NCBI GenBank assembly: GCA_020809705.1
Contig: CP085830.1
Coordinates: 744,001-808,000, forward strand
DNA: 64,000 nucleotides
Source: Calonectria ilicicola
Lineage: Eukaryota; Ascomycota; Sordariomycetes; Hypocreales; Nectriaceae
Direction of reading: 5' to 3'
The notes beneath the pieces are model-generated. The model did not search any database and had not been told where the DNA came from. It was given only the letters and a program-made list of their open reading frames with translations. The translations under genes and the position numbers were made by a program. Each line of letters begins with the position of its first letter. The stretch's first letter is position 1. Below, piece by piece: positions 1 to 10,684 of this stretch.

Positions 1-2216
1 CTCAGTTTCTCTTGCAGCCAGATGCGCATGGCTAGCCGCACAAGCCGATGAATGTCAAACGAGTTGATATCTTCTCGTTGAGTAATAAAAGCATATGCTT
101 TCAAAGCACCGATTGCTTCATGTTGTTCAAGCTTATTTCTTCCTAACGGGAATAGTGATATGGGAATATCCTTTTCTGCTAGAAAGCATATGAATTCAAG
201 GCATTTCGTTGCGAGGGGGTGTTGTTGTGAAATATGGCTGAACGAAATAAACCAAGTGGTAGCAATCGGGTTCATAATATCTTGATACCGGTTTCGATCC
301 TCAAAGTTTCGACGAAGTAACGTAATCATATCATCGTCAGAAGAGGTGTAAATATCGAGGTATTGAGCTGTTGATATCTGCATTTCTTTCATATATGCCA
401 CTGCCTGCTTGATGGCTAGGGGAAGATAAGCTAAATGTGCAAGCAATGCTTTTATACCTTCAGCATCAGATAACTGGTCTCTTGTGAGGCTAGTTTTTAG
501 CATATCGCTTGCCTCGATTTCACTCATTTCTTCTATATTAATGACATATGGGATGTCGTATCTTGAGATGACTTTGTGATTTCGTGTTGTAAAGAGAATG
601 GAGCCTTGATGACCATGAGGTAGGTAATCACAGAGAGGAGGGCCCTCTGAATTATTGAAAAGTAGACTGATGTCATCGGCGTTATCAATAATAAGAAGCC
701 AGTCGCTTGTACTTTCACTATCAAGGGCGGCCTTTACTAACGCTTTTATATCGGCTTTCTCATTTTCGATTTCAGGTAGCTTAAGAGCGCGGCCAATATC
801 TCGGTACGCATTCTCAAACGTAGCTGTATCTATCGCCGGGACCCAAAAAATAGAGCAGTCGGGGTATTGGTCGCGAACACAGAAAGCGGCCTCTAATGCG
901 ATTTGAGTCTTGCCTATTCCACCTAGCCCTTCGATGGCTGTTCTCTGGCAGTTGTCCTTGTTCATGCTTGGTGGTATTCTTTCCAAAAGTCTTTGTAGAT
1001 CAGATTGACGACCGACGAATTTTTCATTCCTTCCAAATGGAACAATAAATTTTCCTTTGCGTTTGTTTTCAGTTTTATCGGGAACTGAAGGTGGCAGCGG
1101 CGAATCCACACAGTGCCATTGTTGAAGAAGTACATGCATGCATGCTGCAGCTGTCACGGCCGCATAGCCCTGGAATTCTTTGTTTTTGTGACTGTCTGCA
1201 TAGTCACATACACCTTTTATTACAATCGTTTGTATGTTGTCCCATACACCAGCTCCCTCCATCTCAAAGCCGATCACCTTATACTTCTTCGTTAGGCTCT
1301 CTCGAAAAGAACTTGATCTAATAACCTGATCTCCAGAAGCAAATCCGCCAAAATGAAGATGTGGTTTCGGCGGCGGGAGCAGACGAGGCGATGAGGCAGA
1401 TCCAAGCGGCGTCAACTGTGGATAATGGTTATTTTGGAGATGTTGTGTATCGCGAAGACCGAGTAGTCGTTCACGTCCAACTAATATATTCCTATCGCAA
1501 CCAAGCCCCTCACAGTCACTTTCACGTGCATCTTTTGCCTTTTGACAACCTTTTGGATCCTTCTGGCACTCTGTGCATACTGCTGTAAAGAGGTGTTGGT
1601 GTTCATAACCGGGAGGGAATAGTCTATCTTTGTGCCTGCCTGGATACTTGTAACTGCGCAGCAAGTCTTTCTCAAGTAGGGCTCTTATGGATGAAGCAAC
1701 TTTCCTTTCCATTTCACACCTTTCGTATTCCGTCGAATAAGTCCCTATAAACGCCCGAATTTCTTTTGGCGCTCGCCCAAGTATGTGCTCGAGGTCTTCA
1801 TACGGCGCTATTTCTCCCTCTAATATTCGCGCATGATCATGTTGAACCACATGAGTACTGATAATAACATCACCTAGTATTATATCTTCGCCCTGGCAAT
1901 CCTTTGGAGAGCCTGCACAGATCCCAACCACCAGTGCTAAAGTGATTCTTGAATAGGACGCGAAGATCGAGGATGAGGTTGATGCAGCTGGCTCCTTCCC
2001 AGTACCTGGTAATTTAACTATTACCACGCTATGCTTTCCAATTCGACCGTTTTTGTAAGTGTTTCTGTCCGTTTCAGCTTTTCCATAATCCTTGTAGTAG
2101 GGCTCTCTGTGGAAATCGGCATCAAGGGCACCGGCGATCGCGTTAAATTCTTCGTCGAGTACACAAACGATTGCAATTCGGAACTGCGATCGATCTTTCG
2201 GGATCGGGTAAGTCAT
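1..2216 (-). CDS. NLR-like protein: nucleoside phosphorylase domain + NB-ARC ATPase (partial, 3' end off window)
   Basis: One uninterrupted minus-strand frame runs from an ATG at 2216 to the left edge (about 738 codons seen), with a TAA three codons upstream of the ATG. The first ~330 residues read as a purine/uridine phosphorylase-type (PNP_UDP) domain: it opens with RIAIVCVLDEEFNAI, then YGKAETDRNTY, LVVGICAG and a late GFEMEGAGVWD. The NB-ARC domain follows: FVGRQSDLQRL, Walker A GLGGIGKTQIA (about 905-935), Walker B WLLIIDNADD (about 670-700), ILFTTRN, and PLAIKQAVAYM. Fungal proteins of this build usually end in TPR or ankyrin repeats and act in non-self recognition or programmed cell death. 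The repeat region would lie beyond base 1, so the sensor type is unknown. The phosphorylase and ATPase calls are firm from motifs; the immune role is inferred from the family. Confidence 0.9.
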   Translation of the reverse strand, partial: MTYPIPKDRSQFRIAIVCVLDEEFNAIAGALDADFHREPYYKDYGKAETDRNTYKNGRIGKHSVVIVKLPGTGKEPAASTSSSIFASYSRITLALVVGICAGSPKDCQGEDIILGDVIISTHVVQHDHARILEGEIAPYEDLEHILGRAPKEIRAFIGTYSTEYERCEMERKVASSIRALLEKDLLRSYKYPGRHKDRLFPPGYEHQHLFTAVCTECQKDPKGCQKAKDARESDCEGLGCDRNILVGRERLLGLRDTQHLQNNHYPQLTPLGSASSPRLLPPPKPHLHFGGFASGDQVIRSSSFRESLTKKYKVIGFEMEGAGVWDNIQTIVIKGVCDYADSHKNKEFQGYAAVTAAACMHVLLQQWHCVDSPLPPSVPDKTENKRKGKFIVPFGRNEKFVGRQSDLQRLLERIPPSMNKDNCQRTAIEGLGGIGKTQIALEAAFCVRDQYPDCSIFWVPAIDTATFENAYRDIGRALKLPEIENEKADIKALVKAALDSESTSDWLLIIDNADDISLLFNNSEGPPLCDYLPHGHQGSILFTTRNHKVISRYDIPYVINIEEMSEIEASDMLKTSLTRDQLSDAEGIKALLAHLAYLPLAIKQAVAYMKEMQISTAQYLDIYTSSDDDMITLLRRNFEDRNRYQDIMNPIATTWFISFSHISQQHPLATKCLEFICFLAEKDIPISLFPLGRNKLEQHEAIGALKAYAFITQREDINSFDIHRLVRLAMRIWLQEKL

Positions 2217-3432
2217 AGCGCTTTAGTTGTTGATTCTCGGATAGTTAAAACGCTTGATCAGCACGCTCGGGGCTGGGCAAACGTTTGTTTGACAAGCAGC
2301 TGAAGATGTGGATTCTCGATTTTTTTTTCAATTTAGGGAATGGCATAAGTTAGGTATTGAGTGAAATATCTCATTGCGGGGAAGGGGCGACAAAAAAGTT
2401 GTTCGCAATTTGCAATAGAAATGTCAAGTGGAAAAAAAGAAGTAAGCTATATTACTGTGGCTTCGCATTGGTGCTTATGTTCAGATATTTATGACACCCC
2501 CTCTTGGTTGCCGACTTTTATTGTCAGACGCGAGGATGAGTTGACTGGTCAGTCAGGCCGTGGCTTGAACGACGGTGGTTGGTCACTGGTCAAAGGCAGT
2601 CACTCCACCTTGGGCTCAGGATCGAGGCCTACCGAGCTCAGGGAGCTGGATCTGGGTAATGCGCAATGAGGCGTTCAACCAAACCTTGCGGTCCTTGATT
2701 TTGGCCGAAACGGATTGAGACTGCTTTCTTCTAATAATTCATAGACAAAGGGGAATATTACCGTTCTTTCATCTCCCTGACTTTTGCCATTATGATTTTA
2801 TTTGTTAGAACTAACTTGACTAAATCCTTGAAACGGGGACGCATCTTGGCTACATTTGATGATGCCAGATTGGATACGTCAATGGGAAGAATGCGAGAAA
2901 CCCGCCGTGCGGAGAATAGGAGAATTCCCGCTGTGCGATAGACATTTTTTATCTCGCATCAACCGCAGATAGCCGCGGCATCAATATCCAAAGCTAGAGG
3001 TTCGTGACTAGTCAAGATATGAATTGAAGATGGTCAAATTACTCATACTAGGTGATTTAGATGAACTGGGATTCTTACTTTGCCCACTATGCTGTAAGGG
3101 AAGCTCGCCACGTGAGTGGGCTTTACCGCAGAATAGATTCGTTAAATATGTTCTCGTGCATCCATGCTTAGAGGGGGCATCCCTTGCACTGCCAAGCTAT
3201 TATGCGAGGTTTTATCAGCGATGATGGGGGACCAGGACTGGCGTGTAAAGATCGTATTTGGGGACTGTGTGCAGTGACTTGCACGCTTTCGCCTTGCTCG
3301 GACCTCGTCACCACCACCAGCAGTTGGTGATTGGATTCTTGCGAGCAAAATTGCTACTATGAGTTACCTTGAACGGCACATCCGTGTTCCAACGCTAAAA
3401 AAGAATTCGATTTCAGATGCGAATTGAACTTA
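2217..3432. other. Intergenic, no supported gene
   Basis: Only short frames without recognisable domains occur here (for example 2361-2669 plus and 3142-3348 minus). I see no tRNA-like arms, tandem repeats or transposon hallmarks. The part near 2217 should hold the promoter of the leftward NLR gene. Confidence 0.5.
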
Positions 3433-3687
3433 TAGAACTCGCTTGGGGTAGGCTATATCTTGATGAGAAAGCTAGATGGAAACCCCTCAGATTGGCAACC
3501 GGCGAACACAATGCAAAAGGAGAAGGTATTGAAGCAACTCCCTGATATATTTATTGAGCTCTACAAGTATCCCCTTGAAGAAATAGGATCGCCTATCTCT
3601 TCAGGTGAAGTTGTCAGCCTGCAAGGCCCTGCGCACCAATCTACGTTTTGGGTAGGAAAAGGGCCCAAGGGACCCATCTCCTCCTGA
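3433..3687 (+). pseudogene. Aminoglycoside-phosphotransferase-family kinase fragment
   Basis: A short open stretch reads NSLGVGYILMRKLDG, then DWQPANTMQKEKV, LPDIFIELYKYPLEEIGS and a terminal GPAH/QSTFW segment. This matches the middle of fungal APH-family (protein-kinase-like) proteins, where an I-L-M-x-K-L-x-G hinge is followed by a helix with D(I/V)-hydrophobic-x-E-L and a G-S turn. An upstream in-frame TAG and the missing N-lobe and catalytic HGD/DWE segments show it is a fragment. No matching continuation was found in flanking frames. The family call rests on these motifs only; it is a relic without predicted function. Confidence 0.5.
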
Positions 3688-4314
3688 TTGGAGTGATCTT
3701 AGGTGTTAGTCTAATCCCATCTCGCAATGATGTCAACTGGCGAGATTGATGCAGAACTTCTTTAAGATACCTACCTTGCTCATCGTTTTCGGTTCGATAT
3801 ACTTGAAGACCTTTGGAATGACCCCTCATCCTGCGGCAAATATTTTGTCAAGAACCCCGGCTATAAAGTAGACCATTTGGTGATAGTACAAGGGTTGTTT
3901 TGGTGATGGTTTGGATCGCGCTTAGCCCGGTTGGGAAGCCGCTCTTATACCTGGTCTCGATAAGGTTCACAGCAAAGGCTCATCAAGGTCGATGAAAACC
4001 TTCACCTCAAGCTTTTACACACATATATCGTACGGCAGAAAGGGTACAGGCTGCCACTTTGCCATCGTATCTAGCAGGCAAGAATAATCGGAGTGCTCCC
4101 TAGCCTAAGTCGAGTTGCCTCTCACAGGGGATATCCAACCAAAACACACACACAGGGGGTGGATACTGGGTACGGCCGGAAGGAGAACCGCGACCTATTT
4201 AAGACAGGGGAGAACATATGTGTGCGTGTGTGTGTACTGAAAGGTTGACAAGCTAAACACTCGTGAGTCTCGTTGGCTGTGCTTTTCTAATACCGCAACC
4301 AACGGTCACATACA
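3688..4314. other. Intergenic, no supported gene
   Basis: No coding frame with recognisable content is seen. The stretch contains the paired AC/TG microsatellites listed separately. Confidence 0.5.
4144..4236. repeat. Opposed AC and TG dinucleotide tracts
   Basis: An (AC)n tract near 4144-4154 is followed about 65 bases later by a (TG)n-rich tract near 4217-4236. The two are imperfect reverse complements and could form a hairpin arm pair, or they may simply be two independent microsatellites. Confidence 0.6.
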
Positions 4315-5219
4315 TCAGGGGACAATAACAATCTCCCAGGCTCAGCCCGCTCCGTAGCCATATCCAGCGCCTTCTTCCACTCCTTCGATCCAAACTTCCT
4401 CACAGGCCTCATTCTAGCTCGGTTTCCAACGGTAGAACCCCTGCCTCAACCATGCTGATGAGCCTCCTCGTCTGTTCCCTTGTGCACATCCAAGTATCCT
4501 TTACAGTTAGTCACTTACACATTATCTGCATGTAATCGAAACTAACACCCGGTATAACGCCTCCCATGAGACTGACACGCGCGCCGTGACTCAGGGCTTT
4601 CAAGCTGCTGTTGAAGTGCGTCGACGCCCCGGCTCCAGCGGGCGACAGAATACATCCGCACCGCCGGGGCCCGCTGCCTCACGAAGAGCCTCAGTATCCT
4701 TGTCGGCGTCGCCAGTTATTTGGACGGTACTTAATCGCGAGGAATTGACAGTGCTCAGCTGCTTGAGGACGGCAGCATTGCGGCCAATGGCGATGACCCG
4801 TGTTCTCATGGCCAGCGCAAGATGCACCGCGGCGCTGCCATATCGTCCCATGGCAGGCGCAATAATGGCTGTGTCACCAGCCTTGACATCGATATCGGTA
4901 AGATCGCCAAATGGGATCAGCATACTGAACAGATGCGTGAGGTTATGTAGTGTATACCCTAACCCGCCGTCCTTTGGATCACCTAAGAGCCGCTTCTCAT
5001 CCAGTGGGTGGCAGTTCTCCAAAGGTAACTTGGCCTACTCCGCGAGCGTTGAGTTCCGCCACTCCCTACGTGAGAATTTCCTACTTCCCTCATTGAAGGC
5101 TTCCATGAATCCGCTGATGTACTTTGGGTCCGGGTCGTCGGTCGCGTCTCGAGGCTTAGCGGCTTTCCGGCCTTAGATAGGACGAGGGCGTAGTGCTGGG
5201 CAGGGATTTCTGCCGTCAT
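4315..5219 (-). pseudogene. MDR-family alcohol dehydrogenase, decayed
   Basis: The minus strand starts with MTAEIPAQHYALVLSKAGKP and ends with WEIVIVP before a TGA at 4315-4317. It follows fungal medium-chain dehydrogenases: LPLENCHPLDEKRLLGD, a Rossmann segment (KAGDTAIIAPAMGRYGSAAVHLA), LKALSHGARVSLMGG and RRLISMVEAGVLP. Lesions seen: the N-terminal GroES-like fold is largely deleted, ETRPTT joining directly to DDPDPKYISGFMEAF in another frame; the usual AEYAKLP reads AE-stop-AKLP near 5020; the frame shifts after GGADVF (about 4660); a stop follows MQIMCK (about 4510); a further shift follows GVLP. Several independent lesions exclude a sequencing slip as the sole cause. No active enzyme is expected. 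Confidence 0.88.
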
Positions 5220-6230
5220 AGTGATAGACTGGGAAGGAGGAATCGTGTGACTTGTGGAAGCAGAAACGAGGGATTGATGGGCCAGTTGACAAACGGTTCA
5301 GCTGAATGGGTTACCCCTAGTTTAAATGCTTCCTTGCCTACCTATTGACAACAATTATGTTCAAAATGAATTTGTAAAGACCTAGATTTTTAAGGTTCTG
5401 TCCTGGCGCCGAGAGCCATCGAGAGACACGGAACTGTTAGGCTGCGGAGATATGCGGAGTTTTGCGGTGGGTCTGGGGTAGGGTTCGCGAAATGCAATGA
5501 TGCAGCTACGTCGAGGATGGAAAGAGGTGTGATTGGCAAAGTTGTTTCTTGGTAGTATTGGGAATACGGCTTTTTAGTCTCCCTAAGCAGCCTGATAAAT
5601 CAAGGCCGACTGGCAGGATTCTTGTTTTTTTTGTCGTCTCTGATGACCCATGTGGCTGGGCGGGAACCATTGCTGGCCCGTAGCCTCCAAACTGGTCCCT
5701 CAGAAGTTGATGATTCCTAGTTACGAATTTTCACCGATGAACGCTGACGTCTAGACCTGCCAAAGCGAAAACATTATCAAAATCAGACGTTCTGCGCCAG
5801 AGACTCGTGAGCTGTCTCGGGACCATGCCAACCGAACTCCGCTCCGGCAGCATTCGAGACTGGAGCCGCATCGTTTTACTGTCCTCCAGAATTAAGGGTG
5901 GCCAAATTGGCTACTGCCGCATTCTGAGTCAGCAGTTGATAAATGAATTGCAGCGGAATTTGATGACCGGCCTCGGGCGCCCGGGATCGGGGTCTTACAA
6001 AAGTGCGGACAAACAGCACTTGCATGGATCATGGATATTAAAGCTCTTAATAACAACCATGTATCCCTGCGTCATAGGTTCTTGGCTTCGAAGCTACGGA
6101 AACCGGGAGGTTATAAAAACCAACAGTGACATTGACGAAATCGAAATTGATGCCAAACCTGGAGTTTCGAAAATCCAACGGCCAGCTTCGTCTCAACCCT
6201 CCTGTAACAGCTCAAAATTGGTTCCTTACA
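5220..6230. other. Intergenic, no supported gene
   Basis: Divergent spacer between the dehydrogenase relic and the esterase. The frame at 5807-6259 has no recognisable domain and overlaps the esterase start region. Confidence 0.5.
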
Positions 6231-8011
6231 ATGCATTTCATGGATTGGGCACTGCATAGCCTCGCGGCCTTGGGAAGTCTTGCTATTGGGAGCAATGCCC
6301 AGCCATTTTCATCTTCCCCTCGAGTCAACATACAAAACGGCACCTTGATTGGATATCGCAGCACTGAACTTCACCAGGACTACTTCCTCGGCGTTCCCTA
6401 CGCCCAGCCGCCGATAGGAGATCTCCGATTTCGACGACCACAGTCCCTTAATGAATCCTGGGAGACAGATCGGCAGGCGAGAGACTACGGCCCCTTTTGT
6501 CGCGGCGTTCCAATATATTTGCCGGGATTCACACAAAAAGGGTTCCAGTACCCATAAAGCGAAGATTGCTTAACGCTGAACATCGTCCGACCCTCGGGAA
6601 TTTACCCTTCTTCTGGATTGCCCGTATTGCTTTGGATTCACGGTGGAGGGCTGCAAGACGGCGGCAGCGGCGACCACCGATACAACATGTCTTTCATCAT
6701 CGAGGAATCCGTCAAAATGAAGATGCCAATCATCGGTGTCAGCATCAACTATCGTCTTTCAGGCTGGGGGTTTCTGGTTGGCAGTCCCGTGAACGCATCT
6801 GGAAACGCCAATCTGGGCCTACACGACCAGAATCTGGCTCTGCGCTGGGTTCATGAAAACATCCAAGCATTCGGCGGAGATCCGAAACGGGTCACCATCC
6901 AAGGAGAGTCGTCTGGTGCGCTTTCAGTTGGCTACCATCTTTTGGCTTATGGCGGCCATAACGACGGACTCTTCCGTGCAGCCATCGCTCAGAGCGGAGG
7001 GCCTATTAGCCCTAACGGTCCTCTGGGTCTTAAAGAACAGAATATCATTTACAATCAAGTCCTGAACATCACGAGCTGTTTTGATTCGGCGGACACACTG
7101 AAATGTCTGCGTGCAGCTCCTGCAGAGCTACTGGACAGTGCATTCCGCACTCAGACTTTCAATCCAGTCCTAGATGACGGTCTCGTCCCAGATTTACAGT
7201 CTTCCGCGCTGAGAGCGGGAAGGTTTGCCAAGGTCCCGCTGCTCATCGGAACCAACAAAAACGAGGGAACGGCACTGGCGTCTCGGGTCGCCCGCGGAGT
7301 CAACAGCATAGCTGATCTTATGGCGCTGATCAATATTTTTGATGCCGTCGAAGGTTTTGGCAATCTGACCGTTCGACAGTTGGCGGAGGCTTATGCCACA
7401 GAAATCTCTGAAGCGGACGTACAAAACCAACTAGGAACCGTTTTGGAGTCTCCTGACTCATCTTACGGATCGCTCTATGGGCGTTCTTCGATATACCTTG
7501 GAGATTTTCTTTTCAATGCAGGAAGAAGGTTCTCAACTCAAGCTTGGAGCCAACACGACGTTCCGGCTTATAGTTATCGTTTCGACGTCGTTCCCAACGG
7601 CATATCACCTGCTATACTGGGAGCAACTCACTTTCAGGAGGTAGCCTTCGTCTTCAAGAATCTTGCGGGGCGTGGCTACGATGTCAACCCGTTGTCTTCG
7701 GATGATGCCAGAACCCAGAAGCAGTTCCACGAGTTGAGTGTAGCTATGACTCGAACTTGGTTGAGCTTTGTTAACACTCTAAATCCTAATTATCACGGAG
7801 GTATGTCATGGATCCTAAAATTAGATCTAGGCACGTGAAATGACTAACACACTTGATAGTTCCAAGCTTTAACTGCAGTTGGCCACGATATAACGCCAGC
7901 CACCCCAAGAATATGGTATTTGGTCTGTCCAACTCGGTGATAGAGCCCGACAATTTCAATGCGGATGGAATAGCTCGTATCATTCAAGCCTTTGACGAAC
8001 TGAGAATTTAA
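6231..8011 (+). pseudogene. Secreted type-B carboxylesterase/lipase with one in-frame stop
   Basis: The ATG at 6231 begins a signal-peptide-like N-terminus (hydrophobic SLAALGSLAIGSNA), followed by the carboxylesterase hallmarks DYFLGVPYAQPPIGDLRF, SEDCLTLNIVRPSG, LLWIHGGG (oxyanion region), the nucleophile elbow GESSGALS (near 6905), the acidic residue in NKNEGT and the histidine motif GATHFQE. An intron at 7801-7859 (GTATGT...CTAAC...TAG) joins YHG to VPSFNCSWPRY; the stop is at 8009-8011. Codon 109 is TAA (6555-6557), between GFQYP and SEDCL, with the frame identical on both sides. No usable GT...AG pair removes it. Otherwise the gene is full length (about 570 codons) with intact catalytic residues. 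It is a recent nonsense allele, or less likely a base error. Confidence 0.85.
7801..7859 (+). other. Intron of the carboxylesterase
   Basis: GTATGT donor, a TGACTAAC branch-like site and a TAG acceptor. Removal restores HG-VPSFNCSWPRYN, the conserved end of fungal type-B esterases. Confidence 0.85.
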
Positions 8012-8928
8012 TCCTCAAGGGCCAGCCTCTGAAAGGGGTTGCCACTAGTGAGAGCACCGATCTAGATGCAGCCAGAAAACCAGGGTCTTTGCTTCATCAA
8101 GGCAAGCACCGCCATCATCCTGGTTGTACTTGGCGAGGTCATACTGTCACTAGCCCCAGCATTAGTGTTTCCAAAGATTTTGGGCTTCTGTGGCCTGCAG
8201 TGGAGAGAATGCGTAGTGATATATTGAAATGACCGCCTAGGATATTTGATGGTGAGACTCGGCGACAGGAAGTGTGACCAATATATACTAGTCAGATTTA
8301 GGGTTTCGGGTATAATTGAGTTGCTTATATTAGACCTAGATTACGAAGTGAGAAATTTGAAACTTGGTCAATACTGGGGTCAAGGTGTTGCGACGAGACA
8401 GAATGTAAAGTGGCGGAGTGTAGTTAAGTAAGGACTTGGATCCTCCTCACAACAATCTAGCGTACGATTTGTGGCGGCACAATAGACCTGGACATAATGT
8501 TTAAGTGACAATACAATCGGAGGCTGTAATTTGAGCGCGCAGCTGTCATGGCCATAACTGTGGCCGAGGCAGCTTTCCAGGGCACGCTTCGGTGACATGC
8601 TTCCACGTAAGCATGGAGGGATCCCGCGATGGATGGGGCGGAGAGGGCTCGGTTTCGTCATATGCGCTTCTGGAAAAAGTGGAAAAGCAATTCAGGAGGG
8701 GGATGGGATAAATAATAAGTATTCTAATAGTTGGGAGTAGGAGTTGTATAAGTAGATATGAGCACGCGGAAATAATAATGCGTTAAAGGTAATGTACATG
8801 ATAAGCGTGTGGTCAAAACAAGCGTGTGGTCAATTTTCGACAACCTCGCGACCCTCCACCCTTGCAAAATTAACAACACGCTAAATTAGCTCAAATCAAT
8901 AGGGAATCTGCTCTTGAGACATTATTAC
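8012..8928. other. Intergenic, with a short direct repeat near 8802
   Basis: No supported gene. A 14-base word, AAGCGTGTGGTCAA, occurs twice in close succession (about 8802-8833), just outside the transposase relic. It might be part of that element's terminal region, but no matching inverted copy was found on the far side. Confidence 0.4.
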
Positions 8929-10120
8929 TTATATTTGACATCTTCTTGCGTTATGTCCTGCCTTGCCGCAGACACCACATCGCCGTTGCTTCGTTTCTGG
9001 CCTACGCTTCGGCCAACCATTTCGACGACTTTCCTCTTCAAATTGAACATTTACCTCCCTCTGGTCCTGCAAATCCTGTCCGTCACCTAGAGTCAAACTT
9101 CCTCCTTTCCGCAAACGCTTCTTTTTAGTCCGTCGGCGCCGGCTAAGTACCTCATTCTCTCGTCGAAGGATTTGGACTTCAGACTTGAGTAAGGCGATCT
9201 GGTGCGTGATTTCTTGTGTCCCTTTGGCAAACTGGTCGACAGCATGCAGAATCGACGTCGGGAAGCTTCCTTGGTGTTGGGAGATCCGGTTCCTTATGAA
9301 AGCGGACTGTGAGCTGGCCTCTGTGGAATTGTTTGGCGTCTTGGAAACCCAAGGTATGGGCAGCTCATCAACCTCTTCGACTGGCATTAGCGTACGTAAC
9401 TTTACATCTAGCCCAGATATCACAACTTCCGGGTCCAGAGGGACGAGACCTGCTCCCCGAAAACCTCATCGGATGTTCTTTTCTATCATGGAATCTTGGA
9501 ATGCTGCGAAAAATGCCGGAAAGAAATCCTCCTTGGTGATATGTGTTGTACCCGCCCGCATCTTCCTCTCGATTTGTCGCCCATATGCTTATTTGAGTGA
9601 GCCAAAACACCCGACATTGAGAGGCTGGAGGATATGGGATAAATAAGAAGGCATACAAAGTGTAACAATCCTGTTCTCCTTGCAGTAGAGCTCAAAGTCG
9701 ACCGGGGGGTGACTTTCGTGGCCATCTAGGATAAGGAGGCGATATTCGCCGGTTGTTCGCGGCTTGGTGTGCTTATCGAAATGTCAAATCTATTCTAGGC
9801 CTCTCTCGTTTATTACCCGGCCATTTTCGGTCATGGCAATGACCCAGTCTTGCGGTATAGGGCTATCTTCATACCACATCGAGAAGTAATATTGACCCAC
9901 AACAATGATGAACGGCGGCAGCCACCATCCTTGGGAATTGATGCCCTGGACCACCGTAATCCAGTCCCGGTTTCTGGGCTAAGCCAATTTCGCGTTAGAA
10001 TATCTTTCCGTGTTGATGACGACCAACCCTACGGAGATAATTCCCATCATAAAGCCAGTCTCATCAAAGTTGTAGATATCTGTAAAGGTGTGGGCCAGAG
10101 GGGCAAATCGGATGTCGGCG
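8929..10120 (-). pseudogene. Pogo/Fot-type DDE transposase relic
   Basis: Read leftward from about 10,100, different minus frames give DIYNFDETGFMMGII, WITVVQGINSQGW, PPFIIVVGQYYFSMWYED, DWVIAMTENGRV, a LDGHESHPPVDFELYCKEN block, LQPLNVGCFG and THITKEDFFPAFFAAF. The open C-terminus at 8929-9423 has the basic SRRRRTKKKRLRKGGSL stretch and the CGVCGKAGHNARRC zinc knuckle. This order is that of fungal pogo-like transposases (Fot1/Tan1 relatives) with two catalytic aspartates visible (NFDETG, LDGHES). The frame shifts repeatedly, in-frame stops occur (for example after SNAKLA and after ERGLE), and the N-terminal DNA-binding half is missing or unrecognisable, so the element is dead. Confidence 0.85.
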
Positions 10121-10144
10121 CGCTAACCCGAGACATTGAGATTG

Positions 10145-10279
10145 AGGGCTGCCGCCCACAAGATCATACAAGCCAAAGGCTTGTGCTCCTTCAAGCGAAA
10201 GTCAAGTAGCATGAACAGAGAGACTATTGTGACCCCCGTTTGTGCTTCACCCTGGTCAGAGATCCCTTCCGTTACACAT
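10145..10279. repeat. Dispersed repeat, copy 1
   Basis: About 130 bases from GCCGCCCACAAGATCATA through ATTGTGACCCCCGTTTGT to GGTCAGAGATCC recur with few differences at 21281-21424 in the same orientation. Copy 1 directly abuts the 5' side of the transposase relic. Confidence 0.85.
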
Positions 10280-10684
10280 ATTATATTTCTCCTTTACCTA
10301 GTAGTATCAGTTTCCGCTGGCTTCTGTCGGGTCTGCCAGCCTCCTCCAAGGTCTCGGGTAATTTGAACCTTGAGACCCCGACAGTCCCTCACTCTCCAAA
10401 CTCCGCTCCCATTGTGGAGTTCACTGTCAACACTTGATATTTTATGTTATGAATTGCGGACTTCAGGCAGACCCACTAGCCCTCTTTGAGCTACAATGCG
10501 ATGTACAGTTCACCGGGTATTAAAATGACCAAGCCAAATGGAGCAAACGTTCGTCAGCTCCGCAAGAGCTTGGATGCCAGCGGTACACTTCTTGAACATA
10601 TATAACATGTACCGGAGCAGCTAGAATAAGCAGCATCAACTTATTTGTATTCCAACACCAACTAAATATCATTTCCTCTGGATC

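Noticed and set aside
1091..1321. Short plus frames inside the NLR gene
   Set aside because: Antisense shadows of a well-supported minus-strand protein.
2361..2669. 102-codon plus frame
   Set aside because: No recognisable motif, biased composition, no intron or context support.
6540..6620. Intron that would remove the esterase stop
   Set aside because: The frame is continuous on both sides and there is no GT...AG pair of adequate size, so nonsense is the simpler reading.
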